64,000 nucleotides of DNA from Saprospiraceae bacterium (GCA_016714985.1 JADKBS010000026.1:100241-164240), one strand, 5' to 3'; positions 25,641-36,464 are shown, numbered from the stretch's first letter. The notes: generated by a model not told the origin, from the letters alone. A program made the numbers and translations.

Positions 25641-26090
25641 ATGGACTTTACTGATTTGGTAAAAGAAAGCGAGAAGGCAGACTTGGCCTACATGGAATGG
25701 TACGCCAATTTGCCAGAAGAAAAGAAAGCGCAAATGCACCTCAACAGCCAGCATTTTGTGGCAGATAAAATACGTCACGATGTAAAACTGGAAAACCCGT
25801 TTGCCAATAAAAGCGATGTGGCCATGCGATTTATCGAGCTTACTCAGAGAGAAGAATACCCCGTGGATGTTTTCGCTTTCATCCAAAAAAAAATGGCCAA
25901 GCGTTCGGAAGAAGAATGGCAGGAACGCTTCAGTACCATGAAAAAAAAGCTTGGGTGGTCATACGACCAAATGGCAAAGTTCATGGGAGCGGGCAGTGGA
26001 AATGCCGTTAAAGCAAGCATTAACAGGCAATTGCCTGCTTTCGCAAAATTGGCGGTCTGCATTTTCGAAACAATGGAAAAAGACGCTTAA
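25641..26090 (+). CDS. Unknown 149-residue protein with possible HTH-like C-terminus
   Basis: The sequence is soluble, rich in Lys/Glu and without a signal. The N-terminal half is helical (KESEKADLAYMEWYANLPEE). The C-terminal part (LGWSYDQMAKFMGAGSGNAV, then a helix) resembles a helix-turn-helix of the XRE type but lacks a strong match. It is co-oriented between the porter and GH92 genes, with a 54-bp gap before and 20 bp after, so it is probably co-transcribed. I do not recognise the family. A small regulator is possible. Confidence 0.6.
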   Translation: MDFTDLVKESEKADLAYMEWYANLPEEKKAQMHLNSQHFVADKIRHDVKLENPFANKSDVAMRFIELTQREEYPVDVFAFIQKKMAKRSEEEWQERFSTMKKKLGWSYDQMAKFMGAGSGNAVKASINRQLPAFAKLAVCIFETMEKDA

Positions 26091-26110
26091 AAAGACATTT
26101 GAAGCAAGCA

Positions 26111-28459
26111 ATGAAAAAACACTTACCCATATTTCTCCTCCTCGCTGCCTCTTTTTGCGCAGCGCAAACCAAGCAGCAGCCCGTTGACTACGTGGACTGC
26201 ATGATTGGCAACCACGATAGCCGTTGGATGCAATTTCCCGGTGCCTCTATGCCCTTCGGGATGGTGAAACTCAGTCCCGACAACCAGCGCCAAGGCTGGA
26301 AAGCTGGCTACGAATACGAAATCGAGAACATCGCCGGGTTCAGCCATATCCACTCGTGGACGATGGACGGCCTGCTGATGATGCCCACCCTCGGCCCGCT
26401 GCAAGTGGAGCCGGGCAAGGAAAACGACCCCGACGGCGGCTACCGCTCCCGCATTCGGCATGAAACGGAGGTGGCGACGCCGGGCTACTACTCCGTCATG
26501 CTCGACGATACCAAAATCAAGGCGGAGGTGACGGCGACCACTCGTGCAGGCTTCCAACGCTACACCTTTCCAAAATCGGACAGCGCGCGGGTGATGATTG
26601 ATATGCAGATAGAATCGGAGTACGGGACGGAGCTTTACGACGCCCATATCACCAAAGTCAGCGACACGGAAATTGAAGGCTATTCCCTCCAGCAAAGCCT
26701 GCGGGGCGCTGGCTGGAACGAGTACCAGCTTTATTTCGTCATCCGTTTCAACAAGCCGTTCAGCAACATGGGCGGCTGGACGAGGGACGGCGTGCAGCGC
26801 AATGTGACCAAGCTTTTTTCCGGGTGGGACCACGGCGATTTCGGGGCATTCGTTCATTTCAAGACCAAGGAAAACGAGCAGATACTGGTGCAAACGGGCA
26901 TCTCTTTCGTCAGCCTCGAACAAGCAAGGTTGAACTTGGACACGGAAATTGCGAAGCCCTTCGGCTGGGATTTTGATGCGGTGCGCAACCATGGCCGCAA
27001 GGTCTGGAACGACCTCCTCAGCGTCATCGAAATCGAGGGCAAGGACGAAGTGGACAAGAAAAAATTCTACACCAACCTCTACCGGGTCTATGTCGGGCGC
27101 ACGATTTACAGCGACGTGAACGGCAAGTACGTGGACATGTACGAGAAGGTGCAGCAGCTCAAAAACCCCGACCTGCCGATGTACGGCGGCGATGCGTTTT
27201 GGAACACCTTCTGGAACCTGAACCAAGTCTGGACACTCGCCACGCCTGAACTGGCGGACAAATGGACGGCCTCGCTCCTCGAATTTTACGACAAAGGGGG
27301 CTGGCTCTGCAAAGGCCCGGAGGGGCTGGAATATTCCGGCATCATGGTCGCCTCGCACGAGATTGAATTGATTGTGAGTTCCTACCAAAAAGGCATTCAT
27401 AAATACTACGACCCCGAACATGCTTTTACCGCCATGAAGCACAACCAAATGGAGCAGGGCGTGGCGCACCGGGGCGGTGGTTTTGCGGGCAATCGCTGGC
27501 TGTACGAATACCTCAAGTTCGGCTATGTACCGCACGAATACGGCCCGGTTTCCAATACGCTCGAATACGCTTTCGACGATTGGGCGGTCAGCCAAATGGC
27601 CAAGGCGCTGGGCAAAAACGACGACTATTGGTACTTCAAGCACCGGGCGAACAATTACAAAAACATCTGGGATAGCAGCGTCGGCTACATGAACCTGCGC
27701 TTGGCGGACGGCAGTTTCAAAAAGCCTTTCGAGCCTTATTGTTGCTCAACTTTTTTGGGGCAAGGCTGGGTGGAAGGCAATGCCTGGCAGTACAGTTGGT
27801 TCGTGCCACAGGACTTGGCAGGATTGATAAAATTGATGGGAAAAGACGAGTTCAACCGCCGCTTGGAGGCAGGTTTCGTGGAGTCCCGCAAATGGAAATT
27901 CAACTCAGAATACACCGACGAAAACAGTTTGGCTGCAATGGGCGTGCTGCCCATCAACCACGGCAACCAGCCGAATATGCAAGCGGCCTACCTCTACAAT
28001 TATTCCGGCAAGCCTTGGCTCACGCAGAAATGGGCAAGGGAAATCATGGAGGTGTTCTACGGTGCTGGCCCGATGGACGGCTGGCCCGGCGACGAAGACC
28101 AAGGCCAAATGGGCGGCTGGTACGTGATGAGCGCCATGGGCCTCTTCGAGATGCGGGGCGGCTGCGACGTGGAACCGACCTACGAAATCGGCAGCCCACT
28201 CTTCGACAAGGCGACCATCCACCTCGACCCGGCTTACTATCCCGGCGGGACTTTCACCATTGAGGCCATCAATAATTCCAAGGAAAACAAGTACGTGCAG
28301 TCCGCCACGCTGGATGGAAAACCGCTGACCAAGCCTTGGTTTTACCACAAAGACCTCGTGGACGGTGGCAAACTGGTGCTTACGATGGGGCCAAAACCCA
28401 ACGAAAAATGGGGCAGCGGGGAGGGCGATGCACCGCCTTCGATGTCAGACGAGAAGTGA
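26111..28459 (+). CDS. GH92 alpha-mannosidase, secreted
   Basis: This 782-residue enzyme has a signal peptide (MKKHLPIFLLLAASFCAAQ). It shows GH92 landmarks: VDYVDCMIGNHDSRWMQFPGAS at the mature N-terminus, GFSHIHSWTMDG near residue 75, GGDAFWNTFWNLNQVW near 360, and the C-terminal GDEDQGQMGGWYVMSAMGLF near 660, which carries the acidic residues used with Ca2+ in this inverting exo-mannosidase family. Length and domain order (beta-sandwich then alpha-barrel) are normal. It would release terminal, often alpha-1,2-linked, mannose in the periplasm or at the cell surface. ATG 26111 is preferred over an in-frame TTG at 26099. Confidence 0.94.
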   Translation: MKKHLPIFLLLAASFCAAQTKQQPVDYVDCMIGNHDSRWMQFPGASMPFGMVKLSPDNQRQGWKAGYEYEIENIAGFSHIHSWTMDGLLMMPTLGPLQVEPGKENDPDGGYRSRIRHETEVATPGYYSVMLDDTKIKAEVTATTRAGFQRYTFPKSDSARVMIDMQIESEYGTELYDAHITKVSDTEIEGYSLQQSLRGAGWNEYQLYFVIRFNKPFSNMGGWTRDGVQRNVTKLFSGWDHGDFGAFVHFKTKENEQILVQTGISFVSLEQARLNLDTEIAKPFGWDFDAVRNHGRKVWNDLLSVIEIEGKDEVDKKKFYTNLYRVYVGRTIYSDVNGKYVDMYEKVQQLKNPDLPMYGGDAFWNTFWNLNQVWTLATPELADKWTASLLEFYDKGGWLCKGPEGLEYSGIMVASHEIELIVSSYQKGIHKYYDPEHAFTAMKHNQMEQGVAHRGGGFAGNRWLYEYLKFGYVPHEYGPVSNTLEYAFDDWAVSQMAKALGKNDDYWYFKHRANNYKNIWDSSVGYMNLRLADGSFKKPFEPYCCSTFLGQGWVEGNAWQYSWFVPQDLAGLIKLMGKDEFNRRLEAGFVESRKWKFNSEYTDENSLAAMGVLPINHGNQPNMQAAYLYNYSGKPWLTQKWAREIMEVFYGAGPMDGWPGDEDQGQMGGWYVMSAMGLFEMRGGCDVEPTYEIGSPLFDKATIHLDPAYYPGGTFTIEAINNSKENKYVQSATLDGKPLTKPWFYHKDLVDGGKLVLTMGPKPNEKWGSGEGDAPPSMSDEK

Positions 28460-28487
28460 GAGAGTGAGAGAGTGAGAGAGTGAGAGG
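28456..28487. repeat. Octamer tandem repeat starting at the GH92 stop codon
   Basis: Four consecutive units of GTGAGAGA run from the last codons of GH92, so the TGA stop is part of the first unit. It is a single-sided array with no inverted partner nearby. Confidence 0.85.
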
Positions 28488-28966
28488 GGCTGATATCTAA
28501 AGACAAAAAACAGCTTATCAATTTGGGCAAACGGCAAACATATCTTTTCCTTCCCCTTCTTTTTTGCGGCTGCAAAAGGGCTGAACCCGCTTTGTTTCAA
28601 CTGCTCCCACCTGAACAGACGGGCATTGATTTCTCCAACAACCTCGCCGAAGGCGACAGCCTGAACATCCTCAACTACGTCTATTACTACAACGGCGGCG
28701 GCGTGGGCATCGCCGATTTCAACAACGACGGGCTGGAGGATATTTTCTTTACGGGGAACGAGACCTCGTGCCGATTGTACCTGAACAAGGGTGATTTGAA
28801 ATTTGAAGACGTGACAAAATCGGCAGGTTTGGAAACAACTGCTTGGTGTACGGGCGTAGCTATTGAGGACGTAAATGCCGATGGGTGGTTAGACATTTAT
28901 GTAAGTGTGGCCGGTCATTCGGAACCTGAGCGGCGGCGGAATTTGCTGTTTGTGAACAATGGAGTC

Positions 28967-28994
28967 AATCCACAATCCGAAATCCGCAATCCGC
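28967..28994. repeat. AATCCGC heptamer array at the frame break
   Basis: Four units in a row read AATCCAC, AATCCGA, AATCCGC, AATCCGC. They sit exactly where the FG-GAP gene changes frame, between LLFVNNG and EEAAEAYGIAD, which would otherwise read on as a normal blade. Confidence 0.85.
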
Positions 28995-29595
28995 AAAATT
29001 GAAGAAGCTGCCGAAGCCTACGGCATCGCCGACACCAGCTATTCCACCCAAGCCGCTTTCCTCGATTACGACCTCGACGGCGACCTCGACCTCTATGTGC
29101 TGAACCACGCCAACGAACGGGCAACACTGAACACCCCATTGCCCAAAAAGACCCAAGGCGAGGGCAGCAGCAACGACCATTTTTATCGAAATAACGGGAC
29201 GGGGAAAGGCTTCACGGATATTACAAAAGAGGCCGGAATCATGACCGAAGGCTATGGTCTAGGCATTGCCGTCAGCGATTTCAATGGCGATGGTTGGCCG
29301 GATGTTTACATCGCCAACGACTTCATTTACAACGACTTGCTTTGGATAAATGAAAACGGGAAACGCTTTTCCAACCAGGTTTCCAGCTATTTCGGCCACC
29401 AAACCTATAACAGCATGGGCTGCGATGTCGCCGATTTCAACAACGACGCACGGCCCGACCTCATCACGGTGGACATGCTCCCCGAAACCGATTCCCAACA
29501 AAAAATGATGGCTGGTGCCATGACTTGGGACAAATGGCAGCTCATCGCCCAAGCGGGTTATGAGCCGCAGTATATGAGAAACAGTTTGCAAATGG

Positions 29596-29665
29596 CGGTG
29601 GACGGTGGACGGTTGACGGTGGACGGAGGGGTACCGTCCACCGTCAACCGTCTATCGTCAACCGG
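29596..29665. repeat. In-frame heptamer hairpin inside the FG-GAP gene
   Basis: The left arm is four and a half units of CGGTGGA (one CGGTTGA); the right arm is the complementary series CCGTCCA, CCGTCAA, CCGTCTA, TCGTCAA. The arms pair across AGGGGTA. The insertion keeps the reading frame and adds roughly 23 residues (VDGGRLTVDGGVPSTVNRL) before GFSEIGQLAG. Confidence 0.9.
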
Positions 29666-30389
29666 TTTTTCCGAAATTGGCCAATTGGCGGGGGTGGCTG
29701 CTACCGACTGGAGCTGGGCACCGCTTTTTGCCGACTTCGACAACGACGGCTGGAAAGACCTTTTCATCAGCAACGGCTATCTACGAGACATCACGGACAA
29801 GGATTTCATGGACTACTCGAACAACCTGTCCATGTTCAAAAGCCAAGTACAAGCCGACCAAGAACTGCTGCCAAAAATCAGCCAACTAAAAGGCAAAAAA
29901 CTGCCAAACCGCATCTTCCAGAACCATGGAAACCTTGATTTTTACCCTCAAAATGAAGCTTGGGGTTTGTCGCAAGCCTCCTGCTCCAATGGCGCTGCAT
30001 ACGCCGACCTCGACAACGATGGCGACCTTGATTTGGTAACCAATAACCTCAACGAACCTGCCTTTGTTTATGAAAACAAGGCAGATAAGCTATTGAAAAA
30101 CAATTACTTAAATATCCGACTGGAAGGCACGGCAGGGAACCCATCGGGCAGTGGTGCGAGCGTTCTGATGGTGTCGGGCGGGCAGCGGCAGTATTTTGAA
30201 CAGCAGCAGGTGCGGGGTTTTATGTCGGCTGTTTCAGGGGTTTTGCATATTGGGTTGGGGGATAAAAAAACGGTGGATAGTCTCGAAATCCGCTGGAGGG
30301 ATGGGCAAGTGCAAGTGCTGACGGACGTCACTGCCAACCAAGTTCTGACCTTAAAGCAGGAAGATGCCAGGCCATTGGCGCAAGCCCCA

Positions 30390-30422
30390 GACTTCGGAAA
30401 TTTGAAAAATTTCCGAAGTCTA
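30390..30422. repeat. 33-nt palindrome with GAA loop inside the FG-GAP gene
   Basis: AGACTTCGGAAATTT pairs perfectly with AAATTTCCGAAGTCT. It is translated in frame as PDFGNLKNFRSL between two domains, in a region likely to be a linker. Confidence 0.9.
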
Positions 30423-31923
30423 ATGCAGGACGTGACCGGGCAGCACGGCATTGATTTCACCCACCAAGAATTGCTTTTCAACGACTTCCAATACCAGCCG
30501 CTGCTGCCGCATGGTTTCTCCGAAAACGGCCCACCCATTGCCGTCGGCGACCTCAACGGCGATGGCTTGGAGGATTTTTATGTCGGTGGCGGAAAGGGGC
30601 AGGCAGGCCGCATTTTTTACCAAAAAAACGATGGAAATTTTGCCAATAAAGACCTGATTGAAGGCAGTGAATCCGAAGACACTGCCGCCCTGATTTTCGA
30701 TGTAAATGGCGATGGCAAGAACGACCTCTACGTGGTCAGCGGTAGCAGCGAATGGGCAGCGGACAGCCCGTTTTACCAAGACCGCTTGTATTTGAACACT
30801 GGAAACGGGAGCTTGGCTTGGGTAAAAAACGCCCTTCCCAAAATGCACACACCCGGCAATTGCGCAGCAGCAGCCGATTATGACGGTGATGGCGACCTCG
30901 ATTTGTTCGTTGGTGGAAGTGCGGAACCAGGGAGCTACCCGACGCCCGCCCGGAGTTATTTGCTGCGCAATGACGGCGGCAAGTTTACCGACGTGACCGC
31001 AAGCATTTCATCGGGTTTGGAAAAACCGGGCATTATCACTGCTGCGCAATGGGCGGATTTGGACAAAGACGGTTCGCCCGACCTTGTACTGGTGGGTGAG
31101 TGGATGCCCATCACTGTTTTTGCCCATCAAAAAGGGCGCTTCACCAATGCCACGAAGTCGCTGGGGTTGGAGCATACGACAGGCTGGTGGAGCAGTTTGG
31201 CCATCCATGATTTGGATGGTGACGGCGACCTGGATGTGGTGGCTGGTAACCTCGGCCTAAACACGAAATTCCGGGCTTCGGAAGCGAGTCCGCTGACCAT
31301 TTACGCCAAGGATTTTGACCACAACGGCAGCGTGGATGCCATCACCTGTCGTTATACCGAGGGCAAAGAAAAACCCATCCACCAGCGGGACGAACTGCTG
31401 GCGCAAATCAACGGCATGGAAAAAAAATACCCCCGCTATGCCCTTTACGCCGATGCCTCGGTGCAGGAGATTTTTGGGGAAAAAGCACTGTCGAACGCAA
31501 TGCGTTTGGATTGTAAAATATTGCAGAGCACGGTGTTCACCAACGAAGCGGGCAAGCATTTCACCGCAAAACCACTGCCTGTACAGGCGCAGTTTGCGCC
31601 CATCAATGCCATTATCAGCGGTGATTTCGACGGCGATGGCCATGCCGACCTGCTGCTGGCGGGGAATACCTGGTCGCGCAATATTTCGGCGGGGCAATGC
31701 GACGCCTCCCACGGGCTGCTGCTGAACGGGGATGGGCAAGCTGGCTTTGTGTCAAGCAACGTGAATCGAAGCGGTTTTTATGTGGATGGGGCGGTGGCGA
31801 GCATGGCACAGGTCAAGCTGAAATCGGGTGGCAGCTTGTTGCTCGTGGGCGTGAATGGAGCGCCCTTGCAAGTGTTTGAGCGTAAAAATGAAGCTCAAGC
31901 GCTAGGTAAATCAGTCAGTTCTT

Positions 31924-31940
31924 CGTCGGATACTCCGACG
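31924..31940. repeat. Small palindrome near the 3' end of the FG-GAP gene
   Basis: CGTCGGA-TAC-TCCGACG forms a 7-bp stem within the last 18 codons, in a Ser/Thr-rich tail (SVSSSSDTPTSLDTS) not expected of the fold. Confidence 0.55.
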
Positions 31941-31988
31941 TCACTGGATACAAGTCAATTTATTTTTACTAATTAAATTTTTCAAAAA

Positions 31989-32802
31989 ATGAAGTTCAAA
32001 AGTTTCTCATTGATGCTCATCGCTGGCTTGTTGGCCACTTCGGCCATCACGTTCTCGTCCTGCAAGAAGGACGACGACCCAAAACCAGCGCCTACTGTTA
32101 CCCTTTCGTCCACTACTTTCAGTGGTAAAATCGGTGAAACCGCTTCCGTTACAGCCGTTGTTGTTGCAGCGGAAGGCTTGAAAGAATTGCGTATCACAAA
32201 GTACCTCGGCACCACGGTGGACGCCACTTTCGGCACCAACGGCACGGAAATCGTGACCGACCTGACGCATACACATGATTACGTATTGACCGAAGGCCTT
32301 ACCACGCCCGTTCGTTTCAACTTCACCGCTGAAGACAACGAAGGCCAGACTGGTACTGCTGACTTTATCATCACGACGGAGCCTAGCGTTTCCTATTTGT
32401 TGACAACCTATGATTGGCTGTGGAAGTCGAAATTTGGCCAAGGCTTTGCTTCAGAACCCGGTGCATCCGAGCAAATCCTTGATTGCGAAAAGGACAACTA
32501 CTATCTCTTTCAACGCTGATGGCACTTATACGCTCAATTTGGCGCTATTACTGGCACGGGCGGAGGTACCTGCGACTTTGACGGCCTATCTGCCTACACA
32601 ACTTGGTCGTTGAATGCGTGATGAAACTGAATTGACCTTGAATTCTTATGGTGTGTTTAGTCCTGATGTTGACGTAGTTGAAGTGTACAGAATATCAGAT
32701 TTCACAACTAGTTCAATTAAGTCCATTTCAGAGGTTAACCTTATTCCTTTAGGTGGGATTAAATCCGATTGGACATTCGAGTGGTCGGCGAAGCCGAAAT
32801 AA
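31989..32802 (+). pseudogene. Surface lipoprotein with lipocalin-like C-terminus, frameshifted
   Basis: The start MKFKSFSLMLIAGLLATSAI leads to a lipobox FSSC and a KKDDDPKP spacer, typical of exported Bacteroidota lipoproteins. An Ig-like region follows (residues 35-130), then TTYDWLWKSKF and EQILDCEKDNYYLF, as in lipocalin-like DUF proteins. The remaining blocks SFNADGTYTLN, GAITGTGGGTCDF, TTWSLN and DETELTLNSYG occur in order but in three different frames, so at least two one-base indels lie at about 32505-32550 and 32625. It is 12 bp after the FG-GAP gene and is the last gene before a strong terminator. SusE/SusF-type glycan binding is possible but unproven. Confidence 0.7.
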
Positions 32803-32824
32803 GCTTGTAAATTCAGTATCCATA

Positions 32825-32863
32825 AAAATGGGGGAATTAGGCAGCGCCTAATTTCCCCATTTT
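32825..32863. terminator. Bidirectional terminator between convergent transcripts
   Basis: AAAATGGGGGAATTAGGC and GCCTAATTTCCCCATTTT form an 18-bp stem (one G-T pair) with an AGC loop, flanked by A- and T-rich ends. It serves the PUL operon from the left and the DUF4185-like gene from the right. The minus-strand stop codon (32848-32850) lies inside the right arm. Confidence 0.85.
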
Positions 32864-34000
32864 ATTTTGATGAACCGAGGCCTATATATCCCTGCATCCT
32901 TTTGGATATCGTTCCAAAAATCCAGCGTTATAGTGTTGTAGCTGATGAGCAGCTCGCCGGGTTTCGAGAGATTGGGGTGCGCCTTGGCGTTGTAGCAAAA
33001 AGCCCCTCGTCAGCTTCCGGCGTCCGCCAGATTTCCTGGATTTCACCAAACGGCCCGACCGGACTGTCGCAAATCCGCATACCTACTTTGTCGGACAATC
33101 CCAGCACTTGGAATATCAAGGCATATCGGCCATCGGGCAGGGGCGTCACGCTGAGTTCGTTGGAAACGGCATTCGTGATAGGCGCAAGTCCTTGAATATC
33201 AAGCGTCCATGATTTTCCGTCCCAGTACCGCCACTTCTTAAAATTCTCGAAATCCTTCGGCTTCACCCTTGCCGCCACAAGGTTTTTGTCCTTTCCTAAA
33301 CAGCCATAGACGTAAACATAGCCATCGGGATGCGGTGCGCCAGCCCATTTGGTATTCGCCAAAATACCAGCGCCCAAGCTGCCTTCCCCTACCCCGCTCA
33401 AGTTGACGTGCAGCGGCGTTTTTTTGCCGTTGCTGCGCAAATGGTGGCCTGCTTGCCCCGGCTGGCACTCGCCATCAGCGACACATCCACCTCTTTGAAG
33501 CCAAAACGCCCGACCCGTCACCTCGATATGGTAGGCGAACAGGTAGAGCGTATTGTCCCGCTCTTGGTTTACAAGCCGTCGCCGAGCCAAATGCTGCTTC
33601 GGCCCCCGTGTTTTGCGGCACGAAGAAGGTTGCGGAGCGCCGTTTTTGTCTTTTGTAATAAAACTGGATGCTGTCGGGATTGGCGGAATTGCCCTGGACG
33701 ATGGCCACCGTGTTGTTCACCATCACGTTGCCGGGCATCGGTTTGCCATCCTTCACCTCGCCGATATAGGTATCGCTGAACAGCAACAGCGTCTCTTGGT
33801 TGCCCAAATTGCCCACCTTGTCCACCCCGCTGAGGGGGATGGAAAAGACGCCATCTGCCCCAAACCAACCGGAAGTGCGGTGGAAAAGGTTAGTCCATTC
33901 GGGCGCTGCCTCGACGGTGTATTTGAGTTCTTTTTGGAGATGGAGGTGGTGGGTTTATGCCCAGCCAACGAACACTAAGAAGGCAGCAACATGAGGTTTT
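32848..34000 (-). pseudogene. Decayed DUF4185/DUF5005-like propeller lipoprotein, copy A
   Basis: Reading leftwards: a signal-like VAAFLVFVGWA, an in-frame TAA where the lipobox should follow, then EAAPEWTNLFHRTSGWFGAD, LLLFSDTYIGEV, a frame change near 33585, then ILANTKWAGAPHPDGYVYVY, ARVKPKDFENF and a tail ending RPRFIKIKWGN. The same blocks occur in order in the intact paralogue at 43413-44630 (AAPDWDKLLTRNAGWFGGD; WAGAPKPDGYIYVM; RPRFFRLKL). The family is probably a five-bladed propeller on the cell surface; enzymatic activity is unknown. A nonsense codon plus a frameshift suggest real decay. Confidence 0.75.
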
Positions 34001-34071
34001 CAATCTTGTGTCTCGAAAGTTTTTGAAATAAATGCAAACAGCCTCTCATAACCTGTCCACCACTGACCCCC

Positions 34072-34103
34072 ATCGTAAATCGTAAATCGCAAAATCGTAT
34101 ATC
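34072..34103. repeat. ATCGTAA heptamer array
   Basis: Units ATCGTAA, ATCGTAA, ATCGCAA and AATCGTAT follow each other just downstream of copy B's stop codon on the minus strand. It is single-sided, with no inverted partner close by. Confidence 0.75.
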
Positions 34104-35251
34104 ACTCCCACCCCTTCACCCGCACGAAATACGGCCTATAATTATCCGCATTGCTGAACAAATCGGCAAAAACGCTGCTGTTCACGTTGTACGAAACCAG
34201 CAGTTCGCCATTGCTGGAAAACTGCGTGTGGGCAAAGGCATTGTAGGTAAAAAGGTTGCCTTGGTTGGATTGGGGCGTACAATAGACCGTCCGTTTATGG
34301 TCAAAACCGCTGGCCGGATTCGGTGAATCGTAGATATAAATCTCGCCGCCGAGGATATGGTGTTGCGTCAGCGAATAATAGCGGTCGTTGTGTTTGAACA
34401 CCGCAAACTCATCGGAAACATTGGCAAAATGACGGACGCTCAGGGCTGGGTCAGGTGTCCAGCCAGTGCCGTCGAAATACTCCCATTCGCCGTTCAAATC
34501 ATCCCCGGCTACCCTCGCCGTATGCAGGAATTTTGAGAACCCCTGTTTCTCCGAGCCATACAAATACAAGTAGCCGTCGTCCTCCAAAATGGCCGCCCCG
34601 TAGTTGGTGGCCGGGTCGGTTATTTTGCGCTCAATGGACAGTAACTGAAAATCCGGCAAATGAAAAGTGGCCACGTCCACGCTGGCGTAGGCAAAGTCCC
34701 AAGCGCCGCTGCCCGTTGATTTAAAGCCGAAAAGTATCACTTGGAGCGTATCACCGTGGGCAATAACCATGACCCTGCCAGTACCACCAACCCGCATCGG
34801 CAGGCTCGGATGAAGGCCGTAGAACCGCCCGTCAATGTGGTCAATTCATCACCGTCCTGCACCACAAAGGCATTGCGTAGCAGCCCCCCGCCGGGCCTGC
34901 TACGGTTAGCGTTCACCGTACCGATGAAGCTGTCACCGAAAAGCCAAAGATTGCGGCCATCGGGCAAGGGGATGGAATAGGTGGCATCACCGCCCGTCCA
35001 GCCGCTGTACCGGGTAAAAAGCTGGTTGAAATCAGTGGCCAAAGACACTGAAATCGGGGCTTCCCAGCAGCCGGAAGGTACGACGACCGTGCTGTCGCCG
35101 GGTTCTTCCGGGTTTTCTTCGTTGGGGTCAATGGGGTAGAAATTGCCGGAGGTGAAGTCGTCGGATTCGTCTTTGCAGGCCGTGAAAAAAGACCACTGCC
35201 GACAAGGCAAACAAGAATATGACGCTCAGCGATGACAGGAATGGCTCGCAT
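34102..35251 (-). pseudogene. DUF4185/DUF5005-like propeller lipoprotein, copy B, frameshifted
   Basis: The N-terminus MRAIPVIAERHILVCLVGSG leads into FFTACKDESDD (lipobox) only if one base is added to a six-A run at 35185-35190 of the plus strand. GWTGGDATYSIPLPDG and LWLFGDSFIGTV follow. Near 34770-34800 the family motif (W)YWQGHG appears in a third frame, then GDTLQVILFGF and the C-terminal half ending YRPYFVRVKGWE are open. It is thus a full-length family member with at least three one-base discrepancies. It is adjacent to copy A in the same direction, a tandem duplication that has diverged. Confidence 0.72.
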
Positions 35252-35360
35252 GGAACTTGGATTTATTGGCGCTTTGAAGCTTTGGTGGCAAATTACGAAC
35301 TTTGTTTGAACATACCGGAAATTCAAGTCAGATGTTTACAGATTTTTTGCAACCAATCCC

Positions 35361-35368
35361 TACATTCG
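35361..35368 (+). promoter_or_regulatory. Candidate -7 box of the uxuA cluster
   Basis: TACATTCG matches TAnnTTTG at 7 of 8 positions, with the same TTCG ending as the box before the GntR gene. It ends 4 bp before the uxuA ATG, so the message would be nearly leaderless. A TTTTTTG run lies about 15 bp upstream. Support is limited to pattern and position. Confidence 0.35.
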
Positions 35369-35372
35369 CCAC

Positions 35373-36450
35373 ATGATAAACCTCGGCCTTGGCCTCTACA
35401 AAAAGCTTGTTGAACGACGCCATTTCCGCTTTGCGAAGCAATGCGGTGCCACGCATATCGTCGTGCAATTGGTGGACTATGTGAAGGGCGGCGACAACCC
35501 GACCCTCACCCAAAACTACCTAGGCGGCTGGGGCGTCACCCGCAACGAGGGCAAGCTCTGGCAGCTCGACGAACTGCTCGCCCTGAAAAAGCAAATCGAA
35601 TCGCACGGCCTCACCTGGGCCGCCATCGAGAATTTCGACCCGGCGCACTGGTACGATGTGCTGCTCGATGGCCCGAAAAAGCACCAACAAATCGAGGATT
35701 TGAAATGGATGCTCCGCAATATCGGTAAGGCGGGCATCCCGGTCATGGGCTACTATTTCAGCTTGGCAGGTGTTTGGGGCTGGACGCCCGCTCCGGCTGG
35801 TCGGGGCGAGGCGATGTCCGTCGTGTTTGACCAAAACAAAATAGACACCCAAGCGCCCATCCCGAATGGCATGGTTTGGAACATGACCTACGATACGGAA
35901 GCGAAGGGCAGCACGGTCGCCCCAGTTTCGAGGGAGGAAATTTGGCAGCGTTTGCAGTGGTTTTTGGCCGAAATGCTGCCTGTGGCCGAGGAATGTGGCG
36001 TCCGGCTCGTCGCTCATCCCGATGACCCGCCGCTGCCGGAGATGAGAGGAGGCACGGCCCGTTTGTTTTACAGCCATACCGAATACGAGCGGTTATTGGC
36101 GCTGTCGCCAAGCCCCGCCAATGGTTTCGAGTTCTGCATGGGTGCCTTGCAGGAGATGCCGGACGGGGACCTCTACGCCCTGCTCGACAAGCATTCCGCC
36201 GCCGGGAACATCGGCTATATCCACTTCCGAAACGTGGTGGGCAAGGTGCCGCAGTACCGGGAAGCCTTCGTGGACGAGGGCGATATTGACATGGTACGGG
36301 CCTTGCGCATTTTGAAAAAAAACAATTTTGACGGCGTCATCATTCCCGACCATACCCCGAAATGAGCTGCGCTGCGCCCTGGCATGCGGGCAAGGCGTTT
36401 GCGCTGGGGTATATGCGGGGGTGCTGCAGGGGATTGAGCGGGAAGGCTGA
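35373..36450 (+). CDS. uxuA: Mannonate dehydratase UxuA, two one-base frame breaks near the 3' end
   Basis: UxuA converts D-mannonate to 2-keto-3-deoxygluconate using Mn2+. The open frame covers 330 residues with VAHPDDPPLPEMRGG, GYIHFRNVVG, FVDEGDIDMVRAL and VIIPDHTP, which supply the usual metal ligands. The normal C-terminus continues in other frames: MSCAAPWHAGKAFALGYMRG (needs one A added at 36360-36362) and VLQGIEREG followed by a stop (needs one G at 36417-36421). Adding both restores a protein of about 359 residues, the family length. Mannonate could come from glucuronate, or from oxidised mannose via the SDR and lactonase genes downstream. Confidence 0.88.
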
Positions 36451-36464
36451 TTTTTTGGAGTTTT

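Larger units (their letters stand above)
28523..31976 (+). pseudogene. Long FG-GAP/VCBS lipoprotein (ASPIC/UnbV-like), frame broken by a repeat
   Basis: The protein of about 1150 residues has a short lipoprotein-type signal (LFLPLLFCGC) and many calcium-binding FG-GAP blades (IADFNNDGLEDIFF, VSDFNGDGWPDVYI, YADLDNDGDLDLVT). An ASPIC/UnbV-like section follows (SGSGASVLMVSGG; GLGDKKTVDSLEIRWRDG), then a second propeller. Such proteins are surface-exposed in Bacteroidota, often beside SusCD genes. The first 159 codons (28523-29002) and the rest (from about 28995) are in different frames, and the break coincides with an AATCCGC heptamer array. Two further palindromic insertions are read through in frame. 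The start is an in-frame TTG, as no ATG fits. It may be non-functional, or the junction may be misread. Confidence 0.82.

Noticed and set aside
26123..27643. 506-codon minus-strand frame opposite GH92
   Set aside because: Antisense to an unmistakable GH92 gene. The composition (many Val/His/Arg) is typical of shadow frames.
28523..31976. Two separate FG-GAP genes rather than one broken gene
   Set aside because: The second part lacks a signal and a start in a sensible place. The blade pattern continues directly across the heptamer array where the frame changes.
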